64,000 nucleotides of DNA from Liolophura sinensis. Its lineage: Eukaryota; Mollusca; Polyplacophora; Chitonida; Chitonidae. Numbering within the stretch: the stretch's first letter is position 1; every line of letters starts with the position of its first letter. The notes beneath the pieces are model-generated. The model was not told the DNA's origin, ran no database searches, and worked only from the letters and a program-made list of their open reading frames with translations. The stretch lies in the NCBI RefSeq assembly GCF_032854445.1, contig NC_088306.1:18821764-18885763 (forward strand). The letters run 5' to 3'. The translations under genes and the position numbers were made by a program. Shown here piece by piece: positions 56,901 through 64,000 of the stretch.

Positions 56901-59900
56901 TGATTTCGTCAAGGAAGTTGATGAGTAAAAGCATATTTCAGACGGGTCAATTCTTTACATATTTCTTTGATGTTTTCACATTTACAGGATACTCAAATAA
57001 CTGGATGGTTAATCCAAATGAAGCTTACTGCTCCAATGTCATAAATTTAGTATCTCAAAGCACTCTTTGAGAGCCCTTTACAAAAAATGTTCCCATCTTC
57101 TCGTAAAATATTCAGTATAAATGTCTCTTAAATGTCAGAATATATCTTTGCTTTGCAGGTTGTTGGACTTTCTGTAGGAAATGTGGGATCCTGCTTTACA
57201 ACATTCTCATTGTTTTGCATATCATTCTTGGCGTAAAACACCAATCAAATAAATAAATCAAATTTTGGGTATCATATATTTTAATAGTGTATCTGTTCTT
57301 TTTTTGTAGTGTTTTGCATTATTTTGAGTCCTTGTTCATTTTCCAGACTGGTCGCTTGTTAGTGACAGATGTACAGAAGGTCAAAGGTTATGTGTTACAT
57401 ATTGCCACAGTAACATCTGGACAGGTTCAAGTTGGGGAAAGTTCATTATGCAAATTAGATCAGGTACATGAATGATAGTAGTTTTATATATTATATTTAT
57501 TTGATATTATTAGCCTTTGTGGCTGATGGAGGTAGCAAGGGAGCAGGACACAATGTCCCAGGAGCCTCCCACCAATGTGGTCAATGTGAGTTCAAGTCCC
57601 CGGTCGTATGTGGGAAAGTCTGCCAGTAACATGCAGATGATCGTGGGTTTTCCCCTCGCCCTGCCCAGTTTCCTCCCACCTCACTGCTGGCTACTGAAGT
57701 GAAATGTTTTTGAGTACGGCATAAAAACCAGTTCAATATTTGATTTTATTTGATTGGTGTTTCATGCCGTACTCAAGAATAAGTCACTTATACGACTGTG
57801 GCCAGCATTATATGGTGGGAGGAAACCAGGAAGAGCCCGAGGGAAACCCACAACCATAAATAATAATGCTGACACTCAGTGGTAAATGGTGTATCATGTA
57901 ACAATCTTATGGTCGTAAGAGCGACATGCCGATATATGCCAGTTGAAAATAAGTGAAGTAAAGATTCAGTCCACATCATGACAGAGCTCTATTACTTTGT
58001 AAAACCATTACAACAATGTCACAGTGGCCGTTGGACTCATTTTTGCCACACTAGAGAGGTTGGGGAAGATGACTAATATTGTTGTGTTTTCATGACTGCA
58101 TAAACATGTTATTCTGCACAGTTCCACCAGTTGTCCAAATTATTTAAAATGCACCTCTGCGTATATATTTCGTTTGTCCTGAAAAAGTTCCAGTGAGTTT
58201 GCGTAATTTATTCTAAAAGCGAAACATACTCTGGTGTATATTGTTGAATTTCTTTGATGAAGCTTGACGTGATCATGTTTGATGGTTTGCTGTGTTGTAG
58301 GCTCGCAGAGAAGGCTGCATGAGAAACCATACCGCCACCCATCTGCTCAACTTCGCGCTTCGTGAAACACTAGGGCATGATGGGATACGTCAGCAGGGGT
58401 CACTCGTCACTCCACAAAGGCTGACGTTTGATTTCAGCTATCTGGTGAGTGAGATGACAATTGACAGTTGTGGACGGATATCTGTATGTTCCAGTTCAAG
58501 TCCCAATATCACAAAGCTACCGTAGTCAAAAGTTCATTCATTAAATTTAATATGTTCCTTTGCATTATTTTAGCTGAAATTTGTTAGTACAATAACTTAC
58601 CCAGAATTTAGGTTGTCAAGCAATTTTTTGACCTTGTTACATCAGAAGTAGCAATTTTAAAGTAATGTCAAATTTTGACAAAGTCTAAGATTGTTTGATA
58701 ATTCCGGTGTCTGAATTCACTTGATCTTTTGAGGGTTGGATAGTTTTTGAGAGCAAGATTAAAAAACTGATGACTGGAAACTTGTTTTTTCCTTTCCAGT
58801 GTTCAAGCTCAACCTTGGAATGGCAATCTTAGTTCATGTACTTGTATGGCTTGTTGGTATATTATGGCATATAAAGATTTTAGGCTACTGGTGCCAATTC
58901 CACTAAGCCAGTATCGACTGAAGTCAAAATTTGAAACTTTAGAGCATATTTTTGGTCCCTAGATTTAAAATTCTTCCTGCCTCATAAATGTTATCTCAAT
59001 ACAGATGTGTCAAAATTTCAACTTTTAGTGTTGAAAACTAAGTATTCTGACAATGTTTTAAATTTTTATTTAAAGTCAGAAAGCATTTTGTCGAGTTGGC
59101 CAGTGGTCACTGATGTTGGGGTGTCTTGTTTTGTGTCTTTGGCATGTCATTTAAGTGAGGCAGCACTGTATATATATGTCAGCATTGGAATTGTCAGCTT
59201 AAAGGTGACACAGACACAAAAGAACAACATTAATCTTGAATCAATTAAACAACCTATCGATGTTTTGTTCTACAGGGTAGTATTGACAGCCAACAGCTGA
59301 CAGAGATAGAGGTTTGTGTGAAGAAGCTGATAGCTGAAAGGAGAGAGGTGACGAAAGCAGAAATGACGCTGGCTGCAGCTCAGAGTCTTCCCAATCTTGT
59401 GAAACTAGAGAACGAGGTAAGTCTGACTACCCTTTAACGAATGTCTGAGCTTTTAAAGCAAAATATGGCAAGTATTGGAGAGCCACCCTGTAGATAGCCA
59501 TGTTTGTCTTCATTTATACCAGTCATATTGCCACAGTTCAGTATAATTCAGCTCCCTCCTGTTTTAGGTATGTGGGTCCAACCTATGTGATTTTAAATAC
59601 CAGGAGAATTAGCAAGTTTTGGCCCATTGTCATAATCCACTCATACACTGGCTGATCCCACAACTCTCACCATAATGCTGACCGCTGTCTTATAAGCCAA
59701 ATATTATACAAATAGTGGTTCTGTTCTCCCATATTGAATATCACTTCTCTAGAGCTGACATTTCCTCATATCCCATCCCTCAGCATGCAGCATATGTTTT
59801 ATTATACCGAAAAAACTGTGTACCTTTTGGGGCTGTGTTTAAATTGCCGGATTTGTCCGTCAGTGACAGAGCTATAACCATAAACCACTGTTTACTTTAC

Positions 59901-62900
59901 GAACAAGCAGATGGTGGAGAGCGTAGAAAGGGAGATAATTGTCTTGGAATAAACGCGTGATCATTGGATATTAGCACGAGATCGTTGGATATTGTCGCGT
60001 GAATGTAGGATATTACTTTATGGGTGTGACATGGTATTCCTTGGGCATGTGAGCCTTGTACATCATGTTTTGCAGAATATCATGTGACTGTCTCGACCAA
60101 TAGAAACGGAGAGTAATCCTGTGAGGTATAATAATGTTGACTACACCAAAATATAAAATAAATAAATTTATGGATGGACATTTTATATACATGCAAAGTT
60201 ATTACTATGGCTTTCTTTTCCTTAAACAAAAATGCATCGTCTTAAACATGACCCTAGTTGGTGTTTTCTCTCTTTTAGCTCTACCCTTCAAACGTAAGGG
60301 TGGTAGCTGTGGGAACAATTCCAGGGGAGGTTTCTGGAAGAGCTGAGAACAGCTCTGTGGAACTTTGTGCAGGAACGTAAGTTGCACATTGAAGTTTAAA
60401 ACCATTTGAGTACCTCTTTAAACTCCTAAAATGCACAAAATGATACATTAACTTAATTTACATCACCTGAACAGGACTAGGTTTGAAGGGAGATGGTTCA
60501 TCAATGGTGCAAGGGGCCTTTGTGGTTCTCTCTGGTCATAATATTGGTTGTTGTTGTAAAAGTGAAATATTCTTGAGTGCAGCGTTAATCACCACTCAGA
60601 TAAATAAATGGCACATTGGCACAACTGCATCTTGTTGTCACTTCTTTGAGAGAACAAATGCTTATATCTATGTAGGTGTAGTTGATGAAAACAAATACAA
60701 CTATATACATGTACATATGTGGGCATTCTTATTCTAACTGAAATATACTTTTGTAAAATCTTTTCTCATCTGTTAAGAACAACTTATAACTTTTTTTTTT
60801 TGTCAGCCATGTAGACAACACAGCTGACCTGACAGAGTTCTGTGTCATCCGTCTGACCAGTGTCAGTTTGGGTACCAAGAGGATGACAGCTGTCACAGGG
60901 AGAGATGCTGTCCAGGTAGGTCAGGAGTTACCTCCCCTTGTGGGGTTTTGCTTATGTTGTCAGTCGTGTAGAGAACACATCTAACCTGGAAGGGTACATA
61001 TCAGTGTTTATAGTTTATGATAACCATAACACAACATGTACAGGTATAAACACCCATCCCTGTCTGGTGAGTTTACCCCATGTGGCCCTGGGGTTTGCTG
61101 TACAGCTAGGGGCTGATCACTTTCCCCTGTCTTCTCTACCAGCAACTCACATCGCCTGCATTCTTTATATGCCATAATATACCAACAAGCCATACAAGTA
61201 CATGAACTAAGATTGCCATTTCAAGCTTGAGCTTGAACACTGGAAAGGAAAAAACAAGCTTCTGAAGTAAGAACTTGTGTCTTGTCAGTTTTCAACAGTC
61301 CAGTAATTCAGTTTTTTAATCTGGCTTCCTCTTCGGCCGTATGTGGGAAGGTCTGAGAAGCAACCGCTGGATGGTCGTGGGATTTCCCCGGTAGGTCTCT
61401 GCCCGCTTTCTTCCCACCATAATGCTGGTCGCCGTCGTATGGAAATGAAATATTCTTCATTACACTAACCAAATAAATGAATCAAATCAGCTAAACTTTA
61501 CAACTGAAAATAATCTGCTAAAGTACATGTAAAATAATCTAAGATTACTCTGTGAAACAGGGTTCAATTCTGCTAATGCAGTTTTTTTTTATCACTTGTT
61601 TTTTATACCTTAAAGCTAACACTGGAAATACGTAACAAGTGTTGTATTCAGATAAGCCTGATTTACCATGTCAATTCCAATGAGGTCCACATATACATTG
61701 AAATTCAAAATGTGGGCTTATCATGATTGTTCTTATTTTTGGGATGCTCTGATTTTTTGGACACTCTAATATCACCCATCATGGGTAAGTTAAATCTGGC
61801 TTTGGGAAATTGGCTCTGAGGGCCCAGAACTTGAGGTAGCCAATCAGCCAGCTCACCACTTTCATCATCTGTTCATCCACTAGGCCGTGCAAACTAGCCA
61901 TGAGCTGGAGGATGTGTACAAGCAGCTGGAGGAGTGTGTGCTCAACGGGAGGAACATGGAGAAGTGGGTACAGTGGGAGAAACAACTCAACAAGGTAAGC
62001 AGAGGATGAGACATGTACGACATCTGTGATACATTAATACATGTACTCTTCTCATGGTGAGTACTTTGTTGTGCCGTCTCTGGTTACAGAGTTGCAGAGG
62101 ATCAGACATGTACGACATCTCTGACTCATTGATACCTGTACTCTTCTCATGGTGAGTACTTTGTTGTGCCGTCTCTGGTAAAAGAGTTGCAGAGGATCAG
62201 ACATGTACAACATCTCTGACTCATTGATACATGTACTCTTCTCATGGTGAGTACTTTGTTGTGCCATCTCTGGTTACAGAGTTGCAGAGGATCAGATATG
62301 TACGACATCTCTGACTCATTGATACATGTACTCTTCTCATGGTGAGTACTTTGTTGTGCCGTCTCTGGTAACAGAGTTGCAGAGGATCAGACATGTACGA
62401 CATCTCTGACTCATTGATACATGTACTCTTCTCATGGTGAGTATTTTGTTGTGCCATCTCTGCCAGAGCACAGGAAAGTCATTACAGGTATCTCATACCT
62501 GGATGGTTAACAAACTCGACACTCCTTGGCAGATGGTGAAGAAGATTTACATTAGAGGTGCAGGAAATTTGACTGAACCCAGTGCCAAAGCCTAACCTTC
62601 AGGCGTCACTTGTTTTTGTGGTAAATGTTAATAAACAAAACAGTTTTCTGCACAGGGTCCCTCTTAAAGGCTTCTTCCTAAATATTAAGCAGTCAAAAGA
62701 TGGAATTTGATAAAGTTTTAGAAAAATGACATGTTTACATATATATAATGTTCAGCAATTTACCTGCGGTTTGTTTTCCATATACTGGTATCTCAAATTC
62801 ACAAAAGAATTTCAAAGAATCATTCTCGAAACATGTTTTTGCCGTAAACTTGGATATTTTCAGCCCGACTGTGTAATTAATATGTAAAATGGTCGTGGGT

Positions 62901-63294
62901 TTCCCAGGGCTCTGCCCAGTTTCCTCCCACCATAATGCTGGCCGCAGTTGTATAAGTGACATATTCTTGAGTATGATGTAAAACACCAATCAAATGAAGC
63001 AAATAAATGATATATAAAGCGTTCTACAGAGAGTTTTGTCCATGAGGATAGTCTATTTGTACTTTGTATAAGATGACATGAATGTTGGAGATTTTTTTTC
63101 TTTCTACAAAATTGCACAAAAATATTTCCAGTTATCAAGATTCAGTGTTTTGATTTATTTATTCAATTGTAAAGGGATTGTCCGAGGAATTGGTCCAAAA
63201 GACAAAACGGGATGAACTTCTGGATAAATTGAGACGACTGGGTGACAAGATGAGTCACCAGATGAACAAAGACGAGAAGAGCAGGAGAATAGAG
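41769..63294 (+). CDS. AARS2: Mitochondrial alanyl-tRNA synthetase, 19 exons, 3' end outside window
   Basis: Class II aminoacyl-tRNA synthetase that charges tRNA-Ala in mitochondria. Coding exons: 41769-41984, 42393-42581, 43019-43164, 47643-47834, 48699-48843, 49760-49905, 52294-52402, 52865-52903, 53944-54061, 54961-55094, 55837-55984, 56735-56895, 57347-57463, 58301-58444, 59276-59416, 60279-60376, 60807-60915, 61884-61994, 63175-63294. All borders are GT-AG and the phases add up to 861 codons. Motifs: [21 protein letters not shown] (motif 2), [21 protein letters not shown] (motif 3), HTATHLL and CAGTH (editing-domain zinc site). It is called AARS2 rather than the cytosolic enzyme because of the presequence ([18 protein letters not shown]), [11 protein letters not shown] and [21 protein letters not shown]-type wording (quoted in part). 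About 120 C-terminal residues (C-Ala domain) lie beyond the edge. Confidence 0.93.
42135..42365. mobile_element. SINE family A, rearranged, AARS2 intron 1
   Basis: A reverse-orientation tail/core/middle (aattggtattttatgaactc, gccagcattatggtggtagg) is followed by a forward tail (attcttgagcatggtgttaa, aaaacaccagccagataaac). It looks like two fragments joined tail-out. It ends about 30 bp before exon 2. Confidence 0.6.
42393..42581 (+). CDS. AARS2: AARS2 exon 2: motif 2
   Basis: [20 protein letters not shown] ... [16 protein letters not shown]. Acceptor tttctttatttcag, donor AAG|gtacgt. Phase 0 at both ends. Confidence 0.95.
43019..43164 (+). CDS. AARS2: AARS2 exon 3
   Basis: [20 protein letters not shown] then [10 protein letters not shown] and CRQVWLSLG, ending in phase 2 at a gtgagc donor. 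Between Gly-Gly-Asn and the next block this protein has a slightly different loop from human AARS2. Confidence 0.92.
43167..46895. repeat. 1,727-bp tandem duplication with 49-bp satellite in intron 3
   Basis: The block starting gagcttataggtggaatgtg at 43,167 recurs at 44,894, an offset of 1,727 bp. The unique part (about 375 bp, including a SINE C-like scrap and the dispersed repeat also seen at 9.24 kb) appears identical in both. Each is followed by a 49-bp tandem repeat (aggtctgtcatccccattta, then gccagacccg/a, then ttcagtctgtcccccacag): about 27 copies at 43,543-44,893 and about 33 at 45,270-46,895. Shared variants such as 'gtcaaactccatttagcc' occur in both arrays. Confidence 0.95.
46900..47642. 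other. AARS2 intron 3, right part
   Basis: AT-rich, with no repeat or exon recognised. Confidence 0.5.
47643..47834 (+). CDS. AARS2: AARS2 exon 4
   Basis: Begins T|ATT CCC CCA, completing the split Gly codon of exon 3, then [28 protein letters not shown] and [12 protein letters not shown]. Acceptor is caatacag; an alternative AG 11 bp downstream would break the frame. Donor is CG|gtgagc, phase 2. Confidence 0.94.
48530..48668 (-). mobile_element. SINE family A, truncated, AARS2 intron 4
   Basis: tttatttatttcattggtgt, gaggaaacctggcagagcct and caggttgctggcacactttc; ends about 30 bp before exon 5. Confidence 0.75.
48699..48843 (+). CDS. AARS2: AARS2 exon 5: motif 3
   Basis: [20 protein letters not shown] then [27 protein letters not shown] is class II motif 3. 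Acceptor atatttacag, donor CAG|gtgagt. Confidence 0.94.
48850..48925 (+). pseudogene. Decayed partial copy of AARS2 exon 5
   Basis: cacacggacacaggactaga, then gacaagat and ttgatcatatcaga match blocks of exon 5 (cacgtggacacagggatggg, gggacaagat, ttgatcatatcaga) in the same order but with large deletions. It sits directly downstream of the exon 5 donor. Confidence 0.55.
49378..49643 (+). mobile_element. SINE family A, full length, AARS2 intron 5
   Basis: Head ggcctctatggctcagttcg, B-box gagttcaagtccagctcatg and (AAAT)n tail, preceded by a G-run of about 18. Confidence 0.9.
49760..49905 (+). CDS. AARS2: AARS2 exon 6
   Basis: [20 protein letters not shown] then [20 protein letters not shown], ending LPGNEDLE in phase 2 at gtatgt. 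ADHAR is a well-conserved AlaRS block. Confidence 0.94.
49973..50240 (+). mobile_element. SINE family A, full length, AARS2 intron 6
   Basis: gggggcctccttggctcagt, gagttcaagtccagctgatg, cacggcataaaacaccaatg and an (AAAT)n tail. Confidence 0.9.
50245..51345. other. AARS2 intron 6, middle, no exon found
   Basis: I looked for a VLRRILRRAVR-type exon here and found none. No repeat recognised. Confidence 0.5.
51350..51636 (+). mobile_element. SINE family C, interrupted by SINE B
   Basis: Diverged head (ggcctagcggcgggaagcct, aatggtttgaacacctgagt), then ctcattgctgccttgcttct and gatacttcagtgacagcaac, ending at catatggctgaaaa, where the family B copy begins. Confidence 0.7.
51637..51990 (+). mobile_element. 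SINE family B, full length, 13-bp TSD
   Basis: catatggctgaaa at 51,624-51,636 is repeated at 51,991-52,003. Head taatagcacagttggtagag, body gcactaaataaaagagcggt, shared core gactgaaaaattgttgagta and tail (ACTC)n. It inserted into the 3' core of a family C SINE. Confidence 0.88.
52040..52112. repeat. Short tandem repeat, about 17 bp
   Basis: Four to five copies of ggcactctggtttcct with small length differences. Confidence 0.8.
52294..52402 (+). CDS. AARS2: AARS2 exon 7 (helical domain), divergent
   Basis: 109 bp. With the carried-over codon it reads [19 protein letters not shown] then [18 protein letters not shown]. It corresponds to human AARS2 VLRRILRRAVRF ... GFLGSLVPVVVETL. Acceptor aactcggcag, donor CTG|gtaagg. 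Phases 2-in and 0-out fit exons 6 and 8 exactly. Confidence 0.85.
52865..52903 (+). CDS. AARS2: AARS2 exon 8, 39-bp microexon
   Basis: Thirteen codons, [13 protein letters not shown], between acceptor tcattttacag and donor AAG|gtaaca. Matches the GDAYPEL block of the family directly after exon 7. Confidence 0.88.
53493..53785 (+). mobile_element. SINE family A, full length, AARS2 intron 8
   Basis: ggggcctccgtggctcagtt, gagttcaagtccagctcatg, a long C-run in the middle region and an (AAAT)n tail. Confidence 0.9.
53944..54061 (+). CDS. AARS2: AARS2 exon 9
   Basis: [20 protein letters not shown] then KTLEKFLSS. Acceptor gttctttcag, donor TGTG|gtgaga, phase 1 out. Confidence 0.92.
54118..54358 (+). 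mobile_element. SINE family A, AARS2 intron 9
   Basis: cgggcctctgtggctcagtt, a shortened B-box region (gtgagttcatactggctacc), cggcgtaaaacaccaatgaa and an (AAAT)n tail. It begins about 56 bp after exon 9. Confidence 0.88.
54395..54745 (+). mobile_element. SINE family C, AARS2 intron 9
   Basis: Head ttgaggtcagaaggtctggg, body gatgtcatgtctggtgtctt and shared core actgaaaattgttaaatacg with a ttattcata tail. Confidence 0.75.
54821..54925 (+). pseudogene. Ghost copy of AARS2 exon 10 start, 105-bp tandem duplication
   Basis: tgtaccttgtagagattgtc at 54,821 repeats as tgtaccttgtaaagattgtc at 54,926, and the next 70 bp match exon 10 (acttgggctgtatggtggga against acttgggctgtatgagggga). The acceptor in this copy has changed from ttttag to tttaat, so it should not be spliced. 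The copied coding part has no stop in frame for 23 codons. Confidence 0.88.
54961..55094 (+). CDS. AARS2: AARS2 exon 10
   Basis: [21 protein letters not shown] then [20 protein letters not shown]. The AEEKG block matches the family's LEEKG. Donor AGG|gtaatg is weak. A reverse SINE A begins about 10 bp into the intron. Confidence 0.92.
55104..55455 (-). mobile_element. Two adjacent SINE family A fragments, AARS2 intron 10
   Basis: The first (55,104-55,215) has cgtactcaagaatatttcac to caggctgctcgcagg. The second (about 55,216-55,455) has tttatttgattaattgctta, gagctggacttgaactcgac and a partial head. Both are in reverse orientation. Confidence 0.8.
55600..55726 (+). mobile_element. SINE family A, 3' part, AARS2 intron 10
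   Basis: ccagcaatctgcgggtggtc, cataatgctggccgccatca and an A-rich tail. Confidence 0.8.
55837..55984 (+). CDS. AARS2: AARS2 exon 11
   Basis: [20 protein letters not shown] then [20 protein letters not shown]. Matches the family's ...ELQRQGVPPTDDSPKYNY. Phase 1 out at TATG|gtatat. Confidence 0.9.
56034..56293 (+). mobile_element. SINE family A, AARS2 intron 11
   Basis: gggggtctgagtggattagc, gagttcaagtccagctcatg, tgagtacgacataaaaccaa and an A-rich tail. Confidence 0.85.
56735..56895 (+). CDS. AARS2: AARS2 exon 12: start of editing domain
   Basis: [20 protein letters not shown] then [28 protein letters not shown] is the AlaX/editing-domain signature. Acceptor gttccggcag, donor CAG|gtttgt. Confidence 0.94.
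57347..57463 (+). CDS. AARS2: AARS2 exon 13
   Basis: [20 protein letters not shown] then [18 protein letters not shown]. Phase 0 at both ends. An orphan SINE A tail (cgtaaaacaccaatcaaata) lies about 85 bp upstream. Confidence 0.93.
57505..57860. mobile_element. Two SINE family A fragments, tail to tail, AARS2 intron 13
   Basis: A forward copy (57,505 to about 57,735: gtgagttcaagtccccggtc, gagtacggcataaaaaccag) is followed by a reverse copy (about 57,740-57,860: gattggtgtttcatgccgta, gtggccagcattatatggtg). Confidence 0.8.
58301..58444 (+). CDS. AARS2: AARS2 exon 14: HxxxH zinc motif
   Basis: [20 protein letters not shown] then [23 protein letters not shown] supplies two zinc ligands of the editing site. 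Phase 0. Confidence 0.95.
58450..59270. other. AARS2 intron 14, no element recognised
   Basis: AT-rich. 59,100-59,180 (gtcactgatgttggggtgtc, ttggcatgtcatttaagtga) is a diverged scrap of SINE family C body. Confidence 0.4.
59276..59416 (+). CDS. AARS2: AARS2 exon 15
   Basis: [20 protein letters not shown] then [20 protein letters not shown]. Acceptor tgttctacag, donor GAG|gtaagt. Phase 0. Confidence 0.92.
60279..60376 (+). CDS. AARS2: AARS2 exon 16
   Basis: [20 protein letters not shown] then [10 protein letters not shown]. The CxGTH zinc motif is split between exons 16 and 17 (phase 2). Confidence 0.94.
60512..60610 (+). mobile_element. SINE family A, 3' fragment, AARS2 intron 16
   Basis: tctctggtcataatattggt, gtgaaatattcttgagtgca and an (AAAT)-like end. 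Confidence 0.6.
60807..60915 (+). CDS. AARS2: AARS2 exon 17: end of editing domain
   Basis: Completes CAGTH, then [20 protein letters not shown] and [15 protein letters not shown]. Acceptor ttttttgtcag, donor CAG|gtaggt. Matches the family's KGTTRLLAVTG. Confidence 0.94.
60955..61095 (+). pseudogene. Decayed copy of AARS2 exon 17 start plus a block repeated at 63.3 kb
   Basis: gttgtcagtcgtgtagagaa and cacatctaacctgga at 60,956-60,990 resemble the exon 17 start (tttgtcagccatgtagacaa, cacagctgacctgac), including the acceptor. The next block (gggtacatatcagtgtttat to taccccatgtggccc) recurs almost exactly at 63,330-63,435, just after exon 19. Confidence 0.6.
61319..61480 (+). mobile_element. SINE family A, 5'-truncated, AARS2 intron 17
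   Basis: tctggcttcctcttcggccg, gtgggaaggtctgagaagca and cataatgctggtcgccgtcg, then a degenerate tail. Confidence 0.8.
61884..61994 (+). CDS. AARS2: AARS2 exon 18
   Basis: [20 protein letters not shown] then [14 protein letters not shown]; a helical, probably coiled segment before the C-Ala domain. Acceptor catccactag, donor AAG|gtaagc. Confidence 0.88.
61997..62535. repeat. 95-bp tandem repeat, array 1 (about 4.5 copies) and flank
   Basis: gtgagtactttgttgtgccg recurs at 62,057, 62,152, 62,247, 62,342 and 62,437, exactly 95 bp apart. The first partial unit starts directly after the exon 18 donor. Each unit has an acceptor-like tctggttacag and, 62 nt later, a donor-like CTCATG|gtgagt. The right flank (caggtatctcatacctggat, ggttaacaaactcgacactc) recurs at the right edge of the window. 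Confidence 0.95.
62888..63010 (+). mobile_element. SINE family A, 3' part, AARS2 intron 18
   Basis: ggtcgtgggtttcccagggc, ccaccataatgctggccgca, gtaaaacaccaatcaaatga. Confidence 0.85.
63175..63294 (+). CDS. AARS2: AARS2 exon 19
   Basis: [20 protein letters not shown] then [15 protein letters not shown]; a charged helical segment leading to the C-Ala domain. Acceptor is a weak aattgtaaag; donor is GAG|gtgagt. Phase 0. Confidence 0.88.
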
Positions 63295-63436
63295 GTGAGT
63301 GCCAGAGTACAGGAAAGCCACTACCTGACAGGGTACATATCAGTGTTTATAGTTTATGATAACCATAACACAACATGTACAGGTATAAACACCCATGTGT
63401 CAACGCCTGTCTGGTGAGTTTACCCCATGTGGCCCG

Positions 63437-64000
63437 GTGAGTATTTTGTTGTGCCGTCTCTGGTTACAGAGTTGCAGAGGATCAGACATGTACGACATCT
63501 CTGACTCATTGATACATGTACCCTTCTCATGGTGAGTATTTTGTTGTGCTGTCTCTGGTTACAGAGTTGCAGAGGATCAGACATGTACGACATCTCTGAC
63601 TCATTGATACATGTACCCTTCTCATGGTGAGTATTTTGTTGTGCCGTCTCTGGTTACAGAGTTGCAGAGGATCAGACATGTACGACATCTCTGACTCATT
63701 GATACATGTACCCTTCTCATGGTGAGTATTTTGTTGTGCTGTCTCTGGTTACAGAGTTGCAGAAGATCAGACATGTACGACATCTCTGACTCATTGATAC
63801 ATGTACCCTTCTCATGGTGAGTATTTTGTTGTGCCGTCTCTGGTTACAGAGTTGCAGAGGATCAGACATGTACGACATCTCTGACTCATTGATACATGTA
63901 CCCTTCTCATGGTGAGTATTTTGTTGTGCCGTCTCTGCCAGAGTACAGGAAAGCCACTACAGGTATCTCATACCTGGATGGTTAACAAACTCGACACTCC
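63437..64000. repeat. 95-bp tandem repeat, array 2 (5 copies), runs to the window end
   Basis: gtgagtattttgttgtgc(c/t)g recurs at 63,437, 63,532, 63,627, 63,722, 63,817 and 63,912. These copies share a 'gtacccttctcatg' variant that differs from array 1 ('gtactcttctcatg'), so each array has homogenised separately. The last 70 bp repeat the right flank of array 1. Confidence 0.95.

Noticed and set aside
62052-62457. Minus-strand open frames MAQQ(N/S)[14 protein letters not shown]
   Set aside because: They are produced by the 95-bp repeat and recur with its period; no independent support.
1-64000. Bacterial-type operon, defence system or phage
   Set aside because: Spliced animal genes, SINEs and LINEs throughout; no clustered bacterial reading frames or ribosome-binding sites.

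Overview
The window is eukaryotic nuclear DNA. Its genes are split by GT-AG introns, it is AT-rich and full of repeats, and it carries many tRNA-headed SINEs, LINE remnants, fold-back elements and minisatellites. The gene content (an SLC16-type transporter, a Gal3ST-type sulfotransferase, an ankyrin/SOCS-box protein and a mitochondrial alanyl-tRNA synthetase) is animal. The SINE style, with A-box/B-box heads, a shared 3' core reading like 'gagtacggcgtaaaacacc' and (AAAT)n, (ACTC)n or (ATTC)n tails, suggests a mollusc or another lophotrochozoan. The species assignment is inference; I could run no search.

Layout. 0-3.8 kb: three exons of a monocarboxylate-transporter-like gene on the minus strand, cut by the left edge. 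3.2-11 kb: fold-back elements, a region rich in AP-1-like motifs, and three decayed LINE fragments. 12.7-13.7 kb: two minisatellites. 14.9-16.1 kb: a galactose-3-O-sulfotransferase-like gene broken by a perfect 11-bp tandem duplication. 17.4-18 kb: one SINE nested in another, with 13-bp target-site duplications. 18.4-21.5 kb: a 29-bp minisatellite open in all three forward frames. 21.8-22.2 kb: another fold-back element. 27.1-28.45 kb: an intact coding exon for an ankyrin-repeat/SOCS-box protein. 28.7-40.5 kb: a tandem array of about 2.2-kb units carrying five identical 73-nt tRNA-Ala(TGC)-like genes. 41.8 kb to the right edge: at least 19 exons of mitochondrial alanyl-tRNA synthetase (AARS2), whose introns hold SINEs, a 1,727-bp duplicated block of 49-bp satellite, 95-bp tandem repeats and decayed copies of exons 5, 10 and 17.

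The genes do not form an operon or an obvious pathway. The most interesting points are: the tRNA-Ala-like cassette kept identical in five copies while its flanks drift, retaining the alanine identity pair G3:U70 but with an abnormal T-loop, and lying next to an alanyl-tRNA synthetase gene; repeated local duplication of splice-site-containing sequence in two genes; and three SINE families with different tRNA heads that share one 3' core. I found no convincing new protein-coding system. Exon borders come from reading splice sites and checking phase by eye against the family. SINE borders are approximate to about 5-15 bp.
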